DNA of 64,000 nucleotides, taken from contig AP025040.1 in NCBI GenBank assembly GCA_036186865.1, forward strand, positions 40,051,693-40,115,692. Direction: 5' to 3'. The notes below the pieces were generated by a model. It ran no database searches. It was not told the DNA's origin and was given only the letters and a program-made list of their open reading frames with translations. This DNA is from Eustoma russellianum. Its lineage: Eukaryota; Streptophyta; Magnoliopsida; Gentianales; Gentianaceae. Shown piece by piece: positions 34,500 through 45,373 of the stretch. How positions within the stretch are numbered: position 1 is the first letter of the stretch; each line of letters starts with the position of its first letter. Position numbers and translations under genes: made by a program.

Positions 34500-35764
34500 T
34501 CCTGTAGGGAATACAGACTTCTTCCCAGTGGAGGTAAGCCTCCATCAAGGGTCTGCTTTTGAGCCCATTCCTTTTTACAGTTGTCCTAGATGAGTTGTTA
34601 AAGTCGATCCAAGAGACAGTTCCATGGTGTATGCTTTTTGCTGACGATATTGTATTAGTCGCGGAAAGTAGACATAATCTGAGTATGAGATTAGAGGAGT
34701 TGCGAGGTGCTCTAGAGAGGAAAGGCCTGAGAATTAGTCGTTCCAAGACTGAGTACCTGCACTGTGATTTCAGTGGCACAGACAATGATGAGAATAGCCA
34801 ACTCACCATCGAGGGTCAAGTTGTCCCAAAGGTAAGTAAGTTCAAGTACCTAGGATCATTTGTACAGAAAGATGGGGACATAGAGAGTGATGTAGCACAC
34901 CGAGTCTAGGCAGGTTGGTGCAAGTGGAGGGCAGCTTCAGGGGTGCTGTGTGACAAGAATTTTCCAATTAAATTAAAAGGAAAATTTTATAGGATGGCAG
35001 TGCGGCCGGCAATGTTATATGGAACAGGCTGTTGGGCCATGAAGAGGACACAGTCACAGAAGATGGAAGTGACAGAGATGAAGATGTTGAGGTCGATGTG
35101 CGGACATACAAGGCTAGACAAGATAAGAAATGAGGTGTACAGAGAAAGGTTAGGGGTGACTAGTGTAAAAAATAAAATAAGAGAGGGAAGACTGAGATGG
35201 TTTGGGCATGTCAAGAGAAGACAGACAACGGCGTCTTTCAGAGCAATTTAAAGCCTCACCGTAAAAAGGAAGAGGAGTAAAGGCAGGCCCAAACTGACGT
35301 GGGATGAGCAGATTAGGCATGACTTACTAGAGTTACACCTTTCTGAGGATATGGTCCAGGATAGGAGTTCATGGAGGCATATGATTAAGGTTAAGGAGGG
35401 GTAGACATGATATACGACACCTTAGAGTATGCTTAGAGGATTAGATATTATTTACACTTTAATTTGACTTTGCATATTTTGTTTTGCTCTTTTTCTTTCA
35501 ATTATTTGTGCATGTTCACTATTATAATTATTTTAATATCGGAAGACTGTAGCATATGTTTAATAAAATAGGTCCACTAGTACATAGTCATATTATTATG
35601 ATTATCTGTGCATGTACATATAGAGTCGGGGGTCTCACTGGAAGCAAACTCTCTATCCCTTGGGATGGAGGTATTGTTTTCCTACCTCTCACCCTGTCCA
35701 GACCCTAACGATAGCTTGTACTATCGTTGGGATATACTGGGTATGATTGATTGATTGATTGATA
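34500..35764 (+). mobile_element. RTE-clade LINE, 5'-truncated
   Basis: It carries the 3' half of an RTE reverse transcriptase, followed by a 3' UTR that ends in a short (ATTG)n tail at 35744-35762. Simple-repeat tails instead of poly(A) are usual for RTE. A second copy of the same 3' half lies reversed at 50560-51200. Confidence 0.82.
34505..35250 (+). pseudogene. RTE reverse transcriptase remnant
   Basis: Two frames cover it. 34559-34909 begins LSPFLFTVVLDELLKSIQ and contains the catalytic box WCMLFADDIVLVAESR (FADD at 34637-34648), then GLRISRSKTEYLHCDF and KFKYLGSFVQKDGDI. After a stop at 34907-34909 the same line of homology continues as a 102-codon frame (34943-35251) with GKFYRMAVRPAMLYGTGCWA and MKMLRSMCGHTRLDKIRN. 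This is the known C-terminal region of plant RTE proteins. The 5' half with endonuclease is missing. Confidence 0.85.
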
Positions 35765-36242
35765 TAACATCATGTGTGACATTTCAACAATTAAAATCAT
35801 GACTTTGAAAATTATCCAAACATATTTCTCAACAATGCAATCCAAACAATTAATTAAAAATATAACCAAATACTAGTATGCATTTATGCAATCGAAAAGA
35901 GTAAGTAACAACTAAAAATATTAGTGCACAATAAACTACAATATACAAATAAAAAACGAATAATTTGCAATAAATAATTCAAATGAGAGAGAAAACTCGT
36001 GTCTATGTTCAGGTGTGCTTGATATTGTGCGTTAATTTCGGTAGAATTTCGTTACATTTTAAAAATATAAAACAATTAAAGTGTGAAATGAGGGTTTTTT
36101 TTAATCGGCAACACGTTTCTATCAAAACCGTGGTGTGCAGTAAAATATTGTCAAAATTTTACTGTTTCAAAAGTCAAATTGAAACACCAAAATTTTTTAT
36201 CAAAACCGTACTACATACCATGTTATGATTTTGGCAAAACTG
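35765..36242. other. AT-rich upstream region of the DnaJ-like gene
   Basis: No gene. It contains CAAAACCGT/ACGG words that are also found at 28610-28720. An 81-codon frame at 35983-36228 is AT-driven and has no recognisable motif. Confidence 0.45.
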
Positions 36243-36250
36243 TATATAAT
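36243..36250 (+). promoter_or_regulatory. Candidate TATA box of the DnaJ-like gene
   Basis: TATATAAT lies about 147 bases before the start codon, followed by a GC-richer leader with pyrimidine runs (TTTCTTTCCCTTCAC) near 36335-36347. The position suits a plant promoter with a leader of about 110-120 bases. It is based on sequence alone, in an AT-rich area where chance TATA words are common. Confidence 0.35.
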
Positions 36251-36396
36251 ATATGGGAGTTTATTTTTAAAAAACGATAAAAATAAAATTTTTTGCGTTT
36301 TCTCTAAAACATGACAGCTAAACAGCGGAAGCCTTTCTTTCCCTTCACGCATCGGTTATTCCGTCTCTCCTATTCTCCTGGCTGACCCGATTCTTT

Positions 36397-37638
36397 ATGG
36401 ATAACCCAACCCGACCCACCGGAACCAGCCCCGGTGCCGGGCTACTCCACATCTCCGAATTCTTCCTCCGCAACCGCGACTTTGGCAGCTGCTTCAAGTA
36501 CGCCGTCAAAGCCCAAGAATCCGATCCCAATCACCCGGGTGCTGCCCAACTCATTGCAATTGCCGCTGCTCTTCGGACCAGCCCCTCTTCAACCCGACCC
36601 GACTGGTACAGAATCCTCAGCCTCCCGGGCTCCCACGTTGAACAAGCTTCCGTGGATTATCGTTTCAAGCAGCTCAAGACACTCTTGAATCCATACGAAA
36701 ACCCTTACCCGTTTGCAGTGGAAGCCCATGAATGGGTTTTGAGAGCCGGATCGGTTTTGTGTGACCCGAATCGAAGAGCTTTCTTTGACAAAAATGGAGG
36801 GACTTTCTGGACCGTTTGCCCGTACTGTTATTATGTGTATGAGTATGAGAAATTGTTTGAGGAGTGTTTCTTGAAATGCCAGAATGAAAAATGCAGGAGG
36901 GCTTTCACTGCTGTGCCCGTTGTAGGGAAGGCGGAGCCGCCGCCGGAGGTATTGGAGAAGGGAGAATATTCCTGTCCTGGGTTTTATCCACTAGTTTCGG
37001 AAGAAGATAGTAAAAGTGAAAAGAAAGATTGGAAATGGTGGACCCCTTTGACGAGTATGGTTCCGGGTGTTGAGTCGGGTAAGGATTCTGACCTGGTTGA
37101 TGATATGAAGGGAAATGGATTGAAAAATAATGAGGCAGAAAATGAAGAAAATGAAGTTTTTGTTGAGATTTTTGATGATGAAAGTGAGGCCAAAGATGAG
37201 GGAACATTTGGGATTCAAGAGGCAAAATGTGAGGAAGTGAAAAGAGAAGCAGTGGAAGAAGATGACGGCACATTTGGAAGTTTTCATGAGGCCAAAGATG
37301 AGGGCACATATGGGAATCAAGAGGTAAAACGTGAGGAAGTGAAAATAGAAGCGGTTGAAGAGTCAAAAAATGATGGAAGAGTTGTAAAGAAGAGAAAAAT
37401 GATGGCAAGGAGTACTAAGAAAGTAATGGGAAGGGGGATTCGAGTGAATATGAATGGGATTCCTGCAAATGAGCATAGAGATGAAAGTGATGAGTATGAA
37501 GAGGAGGAAAAGGAACAGAGTATTGGTATGGGACGCGGTGGTGCCAGCAGTAGTAAAGGAGATCATGATGGTGGTGTAACATTGCAATTCCGTGAAGGTG
37601 ATGACGATATTTTCGTGGCTTTTGATTGTGATTTTTGA
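36397..37638 (+). CDS. DnaJ-like protein with degenerate J domain and zinc-ribbon, 413 aa
   Basis: Intronless and intact, the only clear host gene here. Residues about 14-60 form the N-terminal helical segment typical of plant J-domain proteins of the DUF3444-like group (FLRNRDFGSCFKYAVKAQES). Residues 69-131 form a J-like domain (DWYRILSL...LCDPNRRAFFD). The HPD tripeptide that stimulates Hsp70 is replaced by Asn98-Pro99-Tyr100, so co-chaperone activity is doubtful. A Cys4 zinc-ribbon-like motif follows: Cys141, Cys144, Cys161, Cys166 in TFWTVCPYCYYVYEYEKL and after it. The C-terminal half is acidic and low-complexity, with a 34-residue repeat (264-331), then a basic KKRKMMARSTKK stretch (about 331-342) that could be a nuclear signal. 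It ends DDDIFVAFDCDF. No DUF3444 domain itself is seen. I chose the first ATG because homology starts soon after and the leader has stops. Function is inferred by family only; a nuclear or cytosolic location is a guess. Confidence 0.85.
   Translation: MDNPTRPTGTSPGAGLLHISEFFLRNRDFGSCFKYAVKAQESDPNHPGAAQLIAIAAALRTSPSSTRPDWYRILSLPGSHVEQASVDYRFKQLKTLLNPYENPYPFAVEAHEWVLRAGSVLCDPNRRAFFDKNGGTFWTVCPYCYYVYEYEKLFEECFLKCQNEKCRRAFTAVPVVGKAEPPPEVLEKGEYSCPGFYPLVSEEDSKSEKKDWKWWTPLTSMVPGVESGKDSDLVDDMKGNGLKNNEAENEENEVFVEIFDDESEAKDEGTFGIQEAKCEEVKREAVEEDDGTFGSFHEAKDEGTYGNQEVKREEVKIEAVEESKNDGRVVKKRKMMARSTKKVMGRGIRVNMNGIPANEHRDESDEYEEEEKEQSIGMGRGGASSSKGDHDGGVTLQFREGDDDIFVAFDCDF
37186..37389 (+). repeat. 34-residue (102-bp) imperfect repeat within the DnaJ-like CDS
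   Basis: EAKDEGTFGIQEAK (from residue 264) and EAKDEGTYGNQEVK (from residue 298), each followed by an EEVK.EAVEE block. The spacing of exactly 102 bases keeps the frame. The DNA copies remain close, which suggests a fairly recent duplication. Confidence 0.85.
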
Positions 37639-40480
37639 CAATGCTAATGTGGATGGTTTGTGGGTTGACTTCTCTGCTTCTGCTTTTGTTCATATGGTTT
37701 TCGAAGGGTAACTTAATTGCAGGTAGGAGGGTTAATTGACAACCTTTTTGTGAATGATCTTAGTTATGCTGATTGGTAGGTTGATCCGTTGGTAGAGAGT
37801 AGAATTTGAAGAAAAAAAGGTATTCACATATTGTGGCGTTGGTTATTAGTATAGCAACGCCGTATAGTTTATGGTAGTCAGCTCTTTCTTAGGTTTATGA
37901 TGATGCCCTTTGTTTGGATTAAGCTCTCACATGAAACTGTAATCTTTGGCTGCCTATGGTAATCTTTGAGCTCATGTGGATGTTATTGTGGGATCTCCAT
38001 CGACTTGTTGCATGTTTCTAATTTTGTCAACTTTAAAGTGGAGCTGTTTTGTTACTTCTGTGCTTATGATTTCATGGATTTTTGAGTATTGAATGCTGAT
38101 TAATGTCTTTTCGGGTGCCTTAGTTGTGTTGATTGGTGAATTTTGCATAGATGCAGACCAGAACCTTTTTCTTTAAGATATTGTTTCGTATTTTTTGTTT
38201 GTTTGTTGAACTGTTGTAGAGCAGAACCTCATTTAAGGGATGTGGAATTTACATATTGCCTTCGGTCTAATTTAGTCTTTTGCATCATGTTATATGGTTT
38301 TGATCCCTCCCTTGAGTTTATGATTGTGCAGTCTTGCTAAAATCTGATTAATTAGAAGTTATCTTTTCGGCCTTTCCTCAAGATGAAAATGCTGGTCCAT
38401 ATACCATGAATGTGGATGCACTTTTGGCTGAAGAATGAGTTCTAGTCTGTCCCTTTTTGTTCAGATCCTTTCCTGGAAGACAATGGGACAGTGTGATGGA
38501 TGTTTATGCAAGATTCGCATAGATTTGTGCTTGTTAGAATACCATAAGACTTGTAATCACACTATCATCATCTCATAGATCTAATTTTTCCTCATCTCCA
38601 TTAGTGACATTTGTTTTGACATCGTCTCTGTTCATGACTTCTTTAGAGGTGAAAATTCAATGAGCTGAACTGTAGATTGGCTCGCATATAGATGGTTGGG
38701 TAGCTTCTTTGTAATCTCAATGAGCTTGTACTTCTGATGCTTTCTTTCCATTTCCCTTCTCCTTATAAACAAAATATAAAATAAAAATGAAATGAAATAA
38801 GTAAAATGTAAAATGATTGATAGGTTTCATGTCTTCATTCACATGTATTACCTTCTCTTCCAATGTATTAACGTGGCCTTCTGAGGTTCATCACAGCATT
38901 ACAAATGCTCGGCTAATGTTTTCTTGACAAGCCGCGTAATTCTTTGGTTTACTTCTAGTTGCAAAAGGTCGCTTCGAGAGTCCCCTGCTGCAGTCTCACG
39001 GAGTAGCGTGGAAGATATAAATCAAGAGTTGCGTGGAAGATATAAATCAAGATGTAGTCCTTTGGTTTACTTTCTTATGCATCAGAAAAAGGCTGATTCT
39101 TTCATTAACTACGTTGTAAGTTTATGATTCTTTGTTGATTTGCATGTTATTCTCATCTTTACGTACTTATGTCAAGTTTTCAGATAAGATACGGTGATTG
39201 CTCTCTGTATCTTTTGCATTTAAATACACTAAACACTTGGAAATAATAAAAGATGCAGGAAAATTATCAATACACACGAGAAAAAGAAAAAAGAATAGCA
39301 TTCAAACATCCTATAATGCAGCTTAATAGAAAGCATGCGTAATGGAGGAACCTATGATCATGTAAGTGGTATGTGTTCAGGTTCATGCTTGACGAGAAGG
39401 GCCAAACAATTCATTTAACACTCTTGTGGTTGTGGCTGTATATTTGGAAAAGGACCATGTTCCAATTCTTCTGTTACATGGATGTTAGTCAAGGAAAATA
39501 CACCATTTTCCAAGTTCTAATGTTAGTCAAGGCAAATCAGGTCTCTTCTTGAGGGTACAGCACTGGCGAGGATTTTACAATTTTCTCAAAGACGAATACC
39601 CTGCGTGATACATTCGGCTGGACCAGAAAATCATATCCTCGCATTGAACACGGGCCTAAAATCATGGTTTTGAACTTGGTACTTTGAATTGCTTTATACT
39701 CTAAATGGGTTGGATCATGGGTTGGATCGCTATGTAAACTGGGTTAGATCAATATGGAGAGATTTTATAAAATGTTGTAGTTTTAATTTTTAAAAAAAAC
39801 TCCACAAATAAGACCCGAAGTGAAAAAATTCTAAAAAAAAAGCATGATCAACTACTAGTTGGGTCTTAGAGCACACCGAATAGTTGCTGCAAGTGTCTTT
39901 TATTTTTTAAATTTTTTTTCCTCCACCGCCCTTTTCCCTCACCAGATCAGTCGCCGCCGCCGCCACCTCCCTTTTTCTTTCTTCCTCCTCCAAACACCAC
40001 CTTCCATTGAATAAGTAAATAATTTCTCTCCATCCTTTATTACAAAGTTGATAAAAACCTTTCAAAGAATTTATAAATCATGATGGCGTATGTGATATTT
40101 ATAAACAATCTAAATCCATAATAGTAAATACTTAAGTCCACTATTGGAATTACACTATCAAGTCTCCATAAATGTTTTACTGAAATATTGGTACGAACAT
40201 CACAAATTTCTGGTAGTATGTGGTTACTTAGCACCTATTGAGTTATGTGGCTTGCTTGATCTTTTGAAATTATTTCATTCTATTTTATATACTTAGGTAC
40301 ATTTCTTGCTAAGGATTATAATAAATGATTTTCTAAAAAGAGAATGAGAATGAAAACAACCGTAGAATCAATATTTTACGAGAAATAGAATTTGACAGTT
40401 TGAAGAAAATACCAAGATATTTATGGAATAAGAGGATGTTTTCACCACATCTCTGTATGTAAACTTCAAGAAAATTGGAT
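37639..40480. other. Downstream flank of the DnaJ-like gene, no further gene identified
   Basis: The first 1.4 kb is T-rich and mixed in composition, like a plant 3' UTR or intron, and unlike the surrounding elements. Short frames at 38143-38340 and 38924-39127 lack motifs. A pyrimidine-rich patch with CGCCGCCGCCGCC lies at 39904-40010 and could be a fragment of a gene leader. No element ends were found. Confidence 0.5.
39006..39052 (+). repeat. 22-bp direct repeat, period 25
   Basis: GCGTGGAAGATATAAATCAA, followed by GA, occurs twice, at 39006-39027 and 39031-39052. It is a local tandem duplication. Confidence 0.88.
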
Positions 40481-41639
40481 AGAGGAATGTGAAATTAGGA
40501 TGTTTCTAGGGATAAGTTCCTCTTGAGGTTTCTTTGTCCAAAGGCATTTAAGTGGAAGGATTAAATGTTTGTTGATAATCAATAGATTGTACCTAAGACT
40601 ATTTGTTGATGATTAATAGATTGTATCTAAGAAGTAGTCTTGATATGATTTCCTATGAGCTTTGAAATGATATAATCCCTTTTCTAAAATATCTCACGAT
40701 GTTTAATTGTAAATGTTTCACAATTAATGTCAAATATATCTTAGAAAGATTTGATCTTTAATGGATAAATATGTTAAAAAGATTATGTAGGCAAACAAAT
40801 TTTTTAATAACTTGAACAATCCACCTAGGCTCTTATATATACTTGAGGATTGAAATCTTTATATGATAAAGGCCATTTAAACATTCATGATGATCAAAAA
40901 CAATGAGAAAACCTCTAAGTTCTATGAGTCCCTTTAAGCTTAGAAAATTTAGATACATGAAATTAGGTGGATCATCTAATCTTCATCTTAAAGAAGGATC
41001 GATAAAGAAACCAAATAGGGAAGAAATCTGGACTCATAGTTCTAGATTATTGTCAAGGTAATGATGAAACCCTTGTTCTACCTTACAAAGTTAGAAATTT
41101 TAAGAAACATTCTAGGATATATTTGATGTAAAAATTTCTAAATGTACCAACTATGTATCAAGTTGATAATTTTGAAATAATATATTCAAAAATTATTTAT
41201 GAAGCTTAATTTTTCAATCTTGAAGACCTTGATTAGTCAAGATTAGAGTAGCCTTATATGACTTGAATCAAACTCTATAGTTTGGTATGAGAGGTTAAGA
41301 AATCTCTTTTTTTGAAAAATATATCTAAAACACAAAGTTATACATCACATTCTTCATCCATAAATACTATAATCATCATCTCTAACATCCATGATGGCAT
41401 TGCATTTGAGTCTAGTATAAAAATATGTGTGAAATGTTTGCATAAGCCGATGCATAAGTTTGTTATGAGTATCAGGAGAAAAACTCAACCACTTACTTGA
41501 GTTTCATACCATGTAAACTAAGAAGTAAATTTGACTCAGACTAAGTGCAACAACAAAAACACATGCTTAGATGGCAAGTTAGAGGATGTTTGAAATATGA
41601 TTATAAGCATTAATGCTAAACTTGGTAAAGAAGAAAAAG

Positions 41640-42715
41640 GTGATATCACATGGATGTAAAAGAGGCTTTCTTGAATGGTATTATTTAAGGGGAATTATAT
41701 GTAGCTCAACCACTAGGCTTTGAAAATCATGATTATCCAAATCATATCTTCAAACTTAAAAGGCTCTTTATAGGCTTAAACAAGCTTCTTGAGCTTGATA
41801 TGAGATATTAAGAAACTTCCTACTTGAAAATGATTCTTCAAAAGGAAAGATTGATACCACCTAGTTCAACAAAGAAGTGATCATTTACTTGTACAAATTT
41901 ATGTTGATGTCTTTGATGCTACTAATGATTCTGTGTGTAAGAATTTTGTTAAGCTTATGGAATTTAAGCTTGAGAGGAGCATGATGGGTGAGTTCAACTA
42001 CTTTCTTGGACTTCAAATCAAGCAAACATAAGAAGGAATGCACATTTCTCAAACGAAGTACACTAAAGGTTTTCTTAAGTAGTACGAATTTGAAGATGGA
42101 AAAAGCGTGAAGACACCGTTGGACACAAGTGTAAAACTCGATAAAGATGAGATATGAAAGCCAGTTGAGGTAACAAAGTATATGAGCATAATTAATAGCT
42201 TACTTTATTTGATGGCTAGTGGGTTATGTGATGTCTTTATGTGCAAAGCATGCCTAAGGAATCGCATGTAGTTGGCATAAACGGTATTTTTAGATATTTG
42301 AAAGTTAAGTTGAGCTTTTAGTTGTTTTAGCCTAAGAATGGATGTTTTGATTTAAAAAAAATACAGTGATTCAGATTATGCCAGAAATCTTGTTGGTAGA
42401 AAAAGCACATTTAATACTTTTCAATTTCTTGGTGATTGTTTAGTATATTTATTTCCTAAGAAATAAGATAGTGTGTCCACAATAGAATATGACCATGTAT
42501 CGGCCACCTCGTGTTGCACACAATTGCTTTAGATGACACATAAATTAAATGAATATAATATTAAATTTGACAAAGTACTATTTTATGTGATAAGACATTA
42601 TCTAAAAATATATCACAAAATCTGGTTCTTTATAGGAGAACCAAAAATATAGAAGTTAGACATCACTTTATAAGGGATTGTATGCAAAAAGAGTTACTTT
42701 GTGCTGAATTTGTCT
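41640..42715 (+). pseudogene. Copia reverse transcriptase and RNase H remnant
   Basis: MDVKEAFLNG (from 41650) is the first RT motif of copia elements. GELYVAQPLGFE and IFKLKRLFIGLKQA follow. The second catalytic motif, normally YVDD, appears as YVDV at about 41900-41911, so a key Asp is lost or shifted. TFLDF, then an RNase H trace (SDSDYARNLVGRKSTFN, near 42372-42425), EYDHVSATSCCTQLL and EYNIKFDKVLFYV follow. Premature stops and shifts are spread throughout. Confidence 0.8.
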
Positions 42716-42729
42716 CTCTATAACTTTAG

Positions 42730-43780
42730 AATCTCAAGTTTAGGAAAAACTCAAAATGAGTAGCAAGAACACTATCAAAGAGGCCAAGAAACTCCAAAGA
42801 TAGTGAAGGAGGGTCAAGCAATCTTTCTCTAGGCCAAAGGTCACAGCTTCTAATGGACCAAAAAGTTGGACGGTTAGGGCTAGAGACACGGATTTTGCCA
42901 AGATTTAGAAATCGATGGAATTAAGAAACAGTTAACCATCTAAAACTTCCAGTGGATGAAACTTGTAGAATTTAGAGCACTAGATGAGTCATGTAACTTT
43001 AAATACATCTTCTGACATGCTTAAGAATTATTTATTTAGTGGAAGATGAATGAGATGATAATCACCCTCTAGAAGTTGTTTAAAATCAAGTATTTTGAGA
43101 AGGATGTCGAGTTTGAAACCAAACATGGATTGGATAGATGTTCAAAAATAGAGGCCTCTTTAGAATGATAAGTACATGAGCAAAATTTCTATGATGTACA
43201 TTAGATTATTTTATCCAAACTTGGAGGTAGAATACGTGAATAATTTTCCCTATGCATTACAATAAATGAAATGCTTGAGATTCATTATGAAGGATTCGAT
43301 GAATGTGATGAGATGAGACAAGATGGAATATTAGTGATGACCAAGATAAAAGCTTATAAAGTTTTCATCATAACTAGAACACAAATGATATGCCCTTAGT
43401 ATATTGAGTGCTGATTGCAGTAGTCATATTATGTGTTAATTGGAAATGCTCCAAGCCCCCTAGTAGCACTGACTTCTACATAGCCTATCGACTCGCCAAC
43501 ATGAATATTTTGAACTATTGGGGGGTTATTTATGTCAAATAGGATAGTAGCATTCACTAAAGCAAACAAAGCCCTTCCTATTGCAACCTCATCTGTTCCA
43601 TGCTAAAGAAATTAAGCATATAGATGGGTGAAAATGATGTTGAGAAGATTAGTCATAAATAATTTTATGATAATACTAATATCAAAATAGTTTTTAAGGC
43701 TAGAAAAGAGAAAGAGCAGGTTCCATAGGAAAGCATTGCCCCTTCATAGCTAGATTCTAGTTTAGTACTCATTTTGTATT
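42730..43780 (+). pseudogene. Degraded coding trace after pol (possible Sirevirus extra ORF)
   Basis: Frames with GPKSWTVRARDTDFAKI (about 42855-42900), NLEH and SSILRRMSSLKPNM (about 43090-43135) suggest an old reading frame rather than random DNA. In Sireviruses an additional, sometimes envelope-like, ORF follows pol. This position fits, but I see no membrane segment and cannot prove homology. Confidence 0.35.
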
Positions 43781-44678
43781 GAAATCATCCTCTAGAAACT
43801 TCCATGACTAAATGCCTTCTTTCTATGTCCTTTATGTGATCCTTTCATTTTGTCTTATTTTCCTTTGATTATTACAAAAAAAGAGGAGAAAATATAAGGG
43901 TACATGGATTATATAATAAAGAGTGTATAGGTATGACATGTGAGGCAATATGTGGTTAATATAAGGTGATATATATTTAGAGGTTAATGGGTATGAGCAA
44001 ACATGAGCTTGAGATATGAATGGGGTATATGTCACAATGTGTATTTGAGATATGTGTATGAGGCAAATATGAGTATGACTTATGTTAGGCGAGAGGCTGA
44101 ATATTTTTAATAAGAGGAAATAAAATAGCTTTTGTTTTGTCTTAGTGTATTTTAATGATTGCGAAAAGGGGAAGATAGTGATATATTTGTATTTTGGTAT
44201 ATTACTACATTGGAATATGTGGCTTGTATGATATGGGGTAATGATGATACTAGTATATGTGGCTCGTCTATGTGATTTATGTATATGGCTAATGTATGTA
44301 GCTGGTGTATGGGCTTGATGTATGGCATATGGTACAAAGTGGTATATGAAGCTAATGAGGTGAGCATTTGCATATGTAGCACAAGAATGCGACATGTCAA
44401 TATGATAGATGTGTGAAAAATACATATGATGCTGGCGATGAAATATAAAAATACATGTGTTGAGAGGGAGGAAGAATGCATTGAGTAAAGGAGAGTGCAA
44501 AGTAAGTGAGGTGAACTTGATGTCTATTTTGGCTTGAAATATGCATGGACTAAGGGAGATATATATTGTTTTGCAAAAAAAAATTCAGTTTGAAAGGCTT
44601 GAATGGCATAAGTGTCGTTTTTCAAACAGAATATCGTTTAAAGGCATATGATTTTGAAATCATCAAAAAGGGAAATAT

Positions 44679-44950
44679 TGTTGGAATATGAAATTTTTTT
44701 GATTAAGTTTAAAAGACATTTCAAAAAGGATTGAAAAGTTATTTTATGCTTATAACATAATAAGGTTTGAACAAATAAGGAAGTAACATCATCCTTTGGG
44801 CTGCAAAACAACCCAGGCAAGGACGACATTAGCAGGTGCATCTTAGGCCTAGACAACACTACCAGGCGCGTCCTAGGGCCTGGACGACACTATCAGCCTG
44901 TTCAAGGCCTTAGAAAATGTTAGCAGGCCTGTCCAACGTGCGCCGAATAA
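44679..44950 (+). mobile_element. Partial 3' LTR, 'TGTTGGAATATGA' family
   Basis: It starts TGTTGGAATATGAAAT after the polypurine-like tract. The first 120 bases match the LTR at 45778, including AACAAATAAGGAAGTAACATC. Then the sequence changes to a GC-rich minisatellite and no LTR end is found, so the LTR is truncated or diverged. Confidence 0.6.
44805..44945 (+). repeat. GC-rich minisatellite (GACGACACTA-CCAGGC type)
   Basis: Imperfect units of about 40-45 bases around GGCCTAGACAACACTACCAG and GGCCTGGACGACACTATCAG. A related block lies in opposite orientation at 49425-49560. Confidence 0.65.
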
Positions 44951-45373
44951 ATTTATCTAATGTTGTATATTCTAAAATTTTTAGGATTATAGGATCGAAC
45001 TCTATTCTAAATATACAAAACAGATTGGACTTCCATGCTCTTGTAAAATGCGAAATTCCAAATTTCGATTTTGAGCTTAAATAGATTTTTGTACAAAAGA
45101 CGATATTAATGTATAGATTTATAGGTCGTTTTAAGTTTAGGACTACGCTGTCAAACTTGTGACAAATCCATCCTTGAGCTTACAAGTAATAAGTCAAACA
45201 ATTATTACATAAGGTAACAAAGTATATGTTCATGACAAAAAAACTCAATTTTAAACGACAACATAATTTTAAAGATACTAAAGATTGTCAATTAGGTGCA
45301 TCGAGTAGAAAAAAACAAAACTCATTACATGAACATGAAAAAACTAGTGAGAGCCCATATATCCACCCGCACC

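Larger units (their letters stand above)
40481..44678 (+). mobile_element. Sirevirus-like Ty1/copia element, heavily decayed, internal region
   Basis: Reverse transcriptase and RNase H traces are followed by about 1 kb of further degraded coding trace, then a polypurine-like AAAAAGGGAAATAT (44665-44678) and the start of an LTR. The left end is not defined: 40481 marks where I first see the decayed-coding texture, and gag and 5' LTR are not recognised. Stops occur every few dozen codons, so this is an old copy. Confidence 0.65.

Noticed and set aside
36905..37693. Long minus-strand frames opposite the DnaJ-like gene
   Set aside because: Mirror frames of an acidic, GA-rich coding strand; no homology.
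43832..44500. 222-codon minus-strand frame rich in H, Y, I and S
   Set aside because: It is opposite the tail of the copia ruin, in GT/AT-rich low-complexity DNA. It has no recognisable domain and an overlapping second frame of the same texture.
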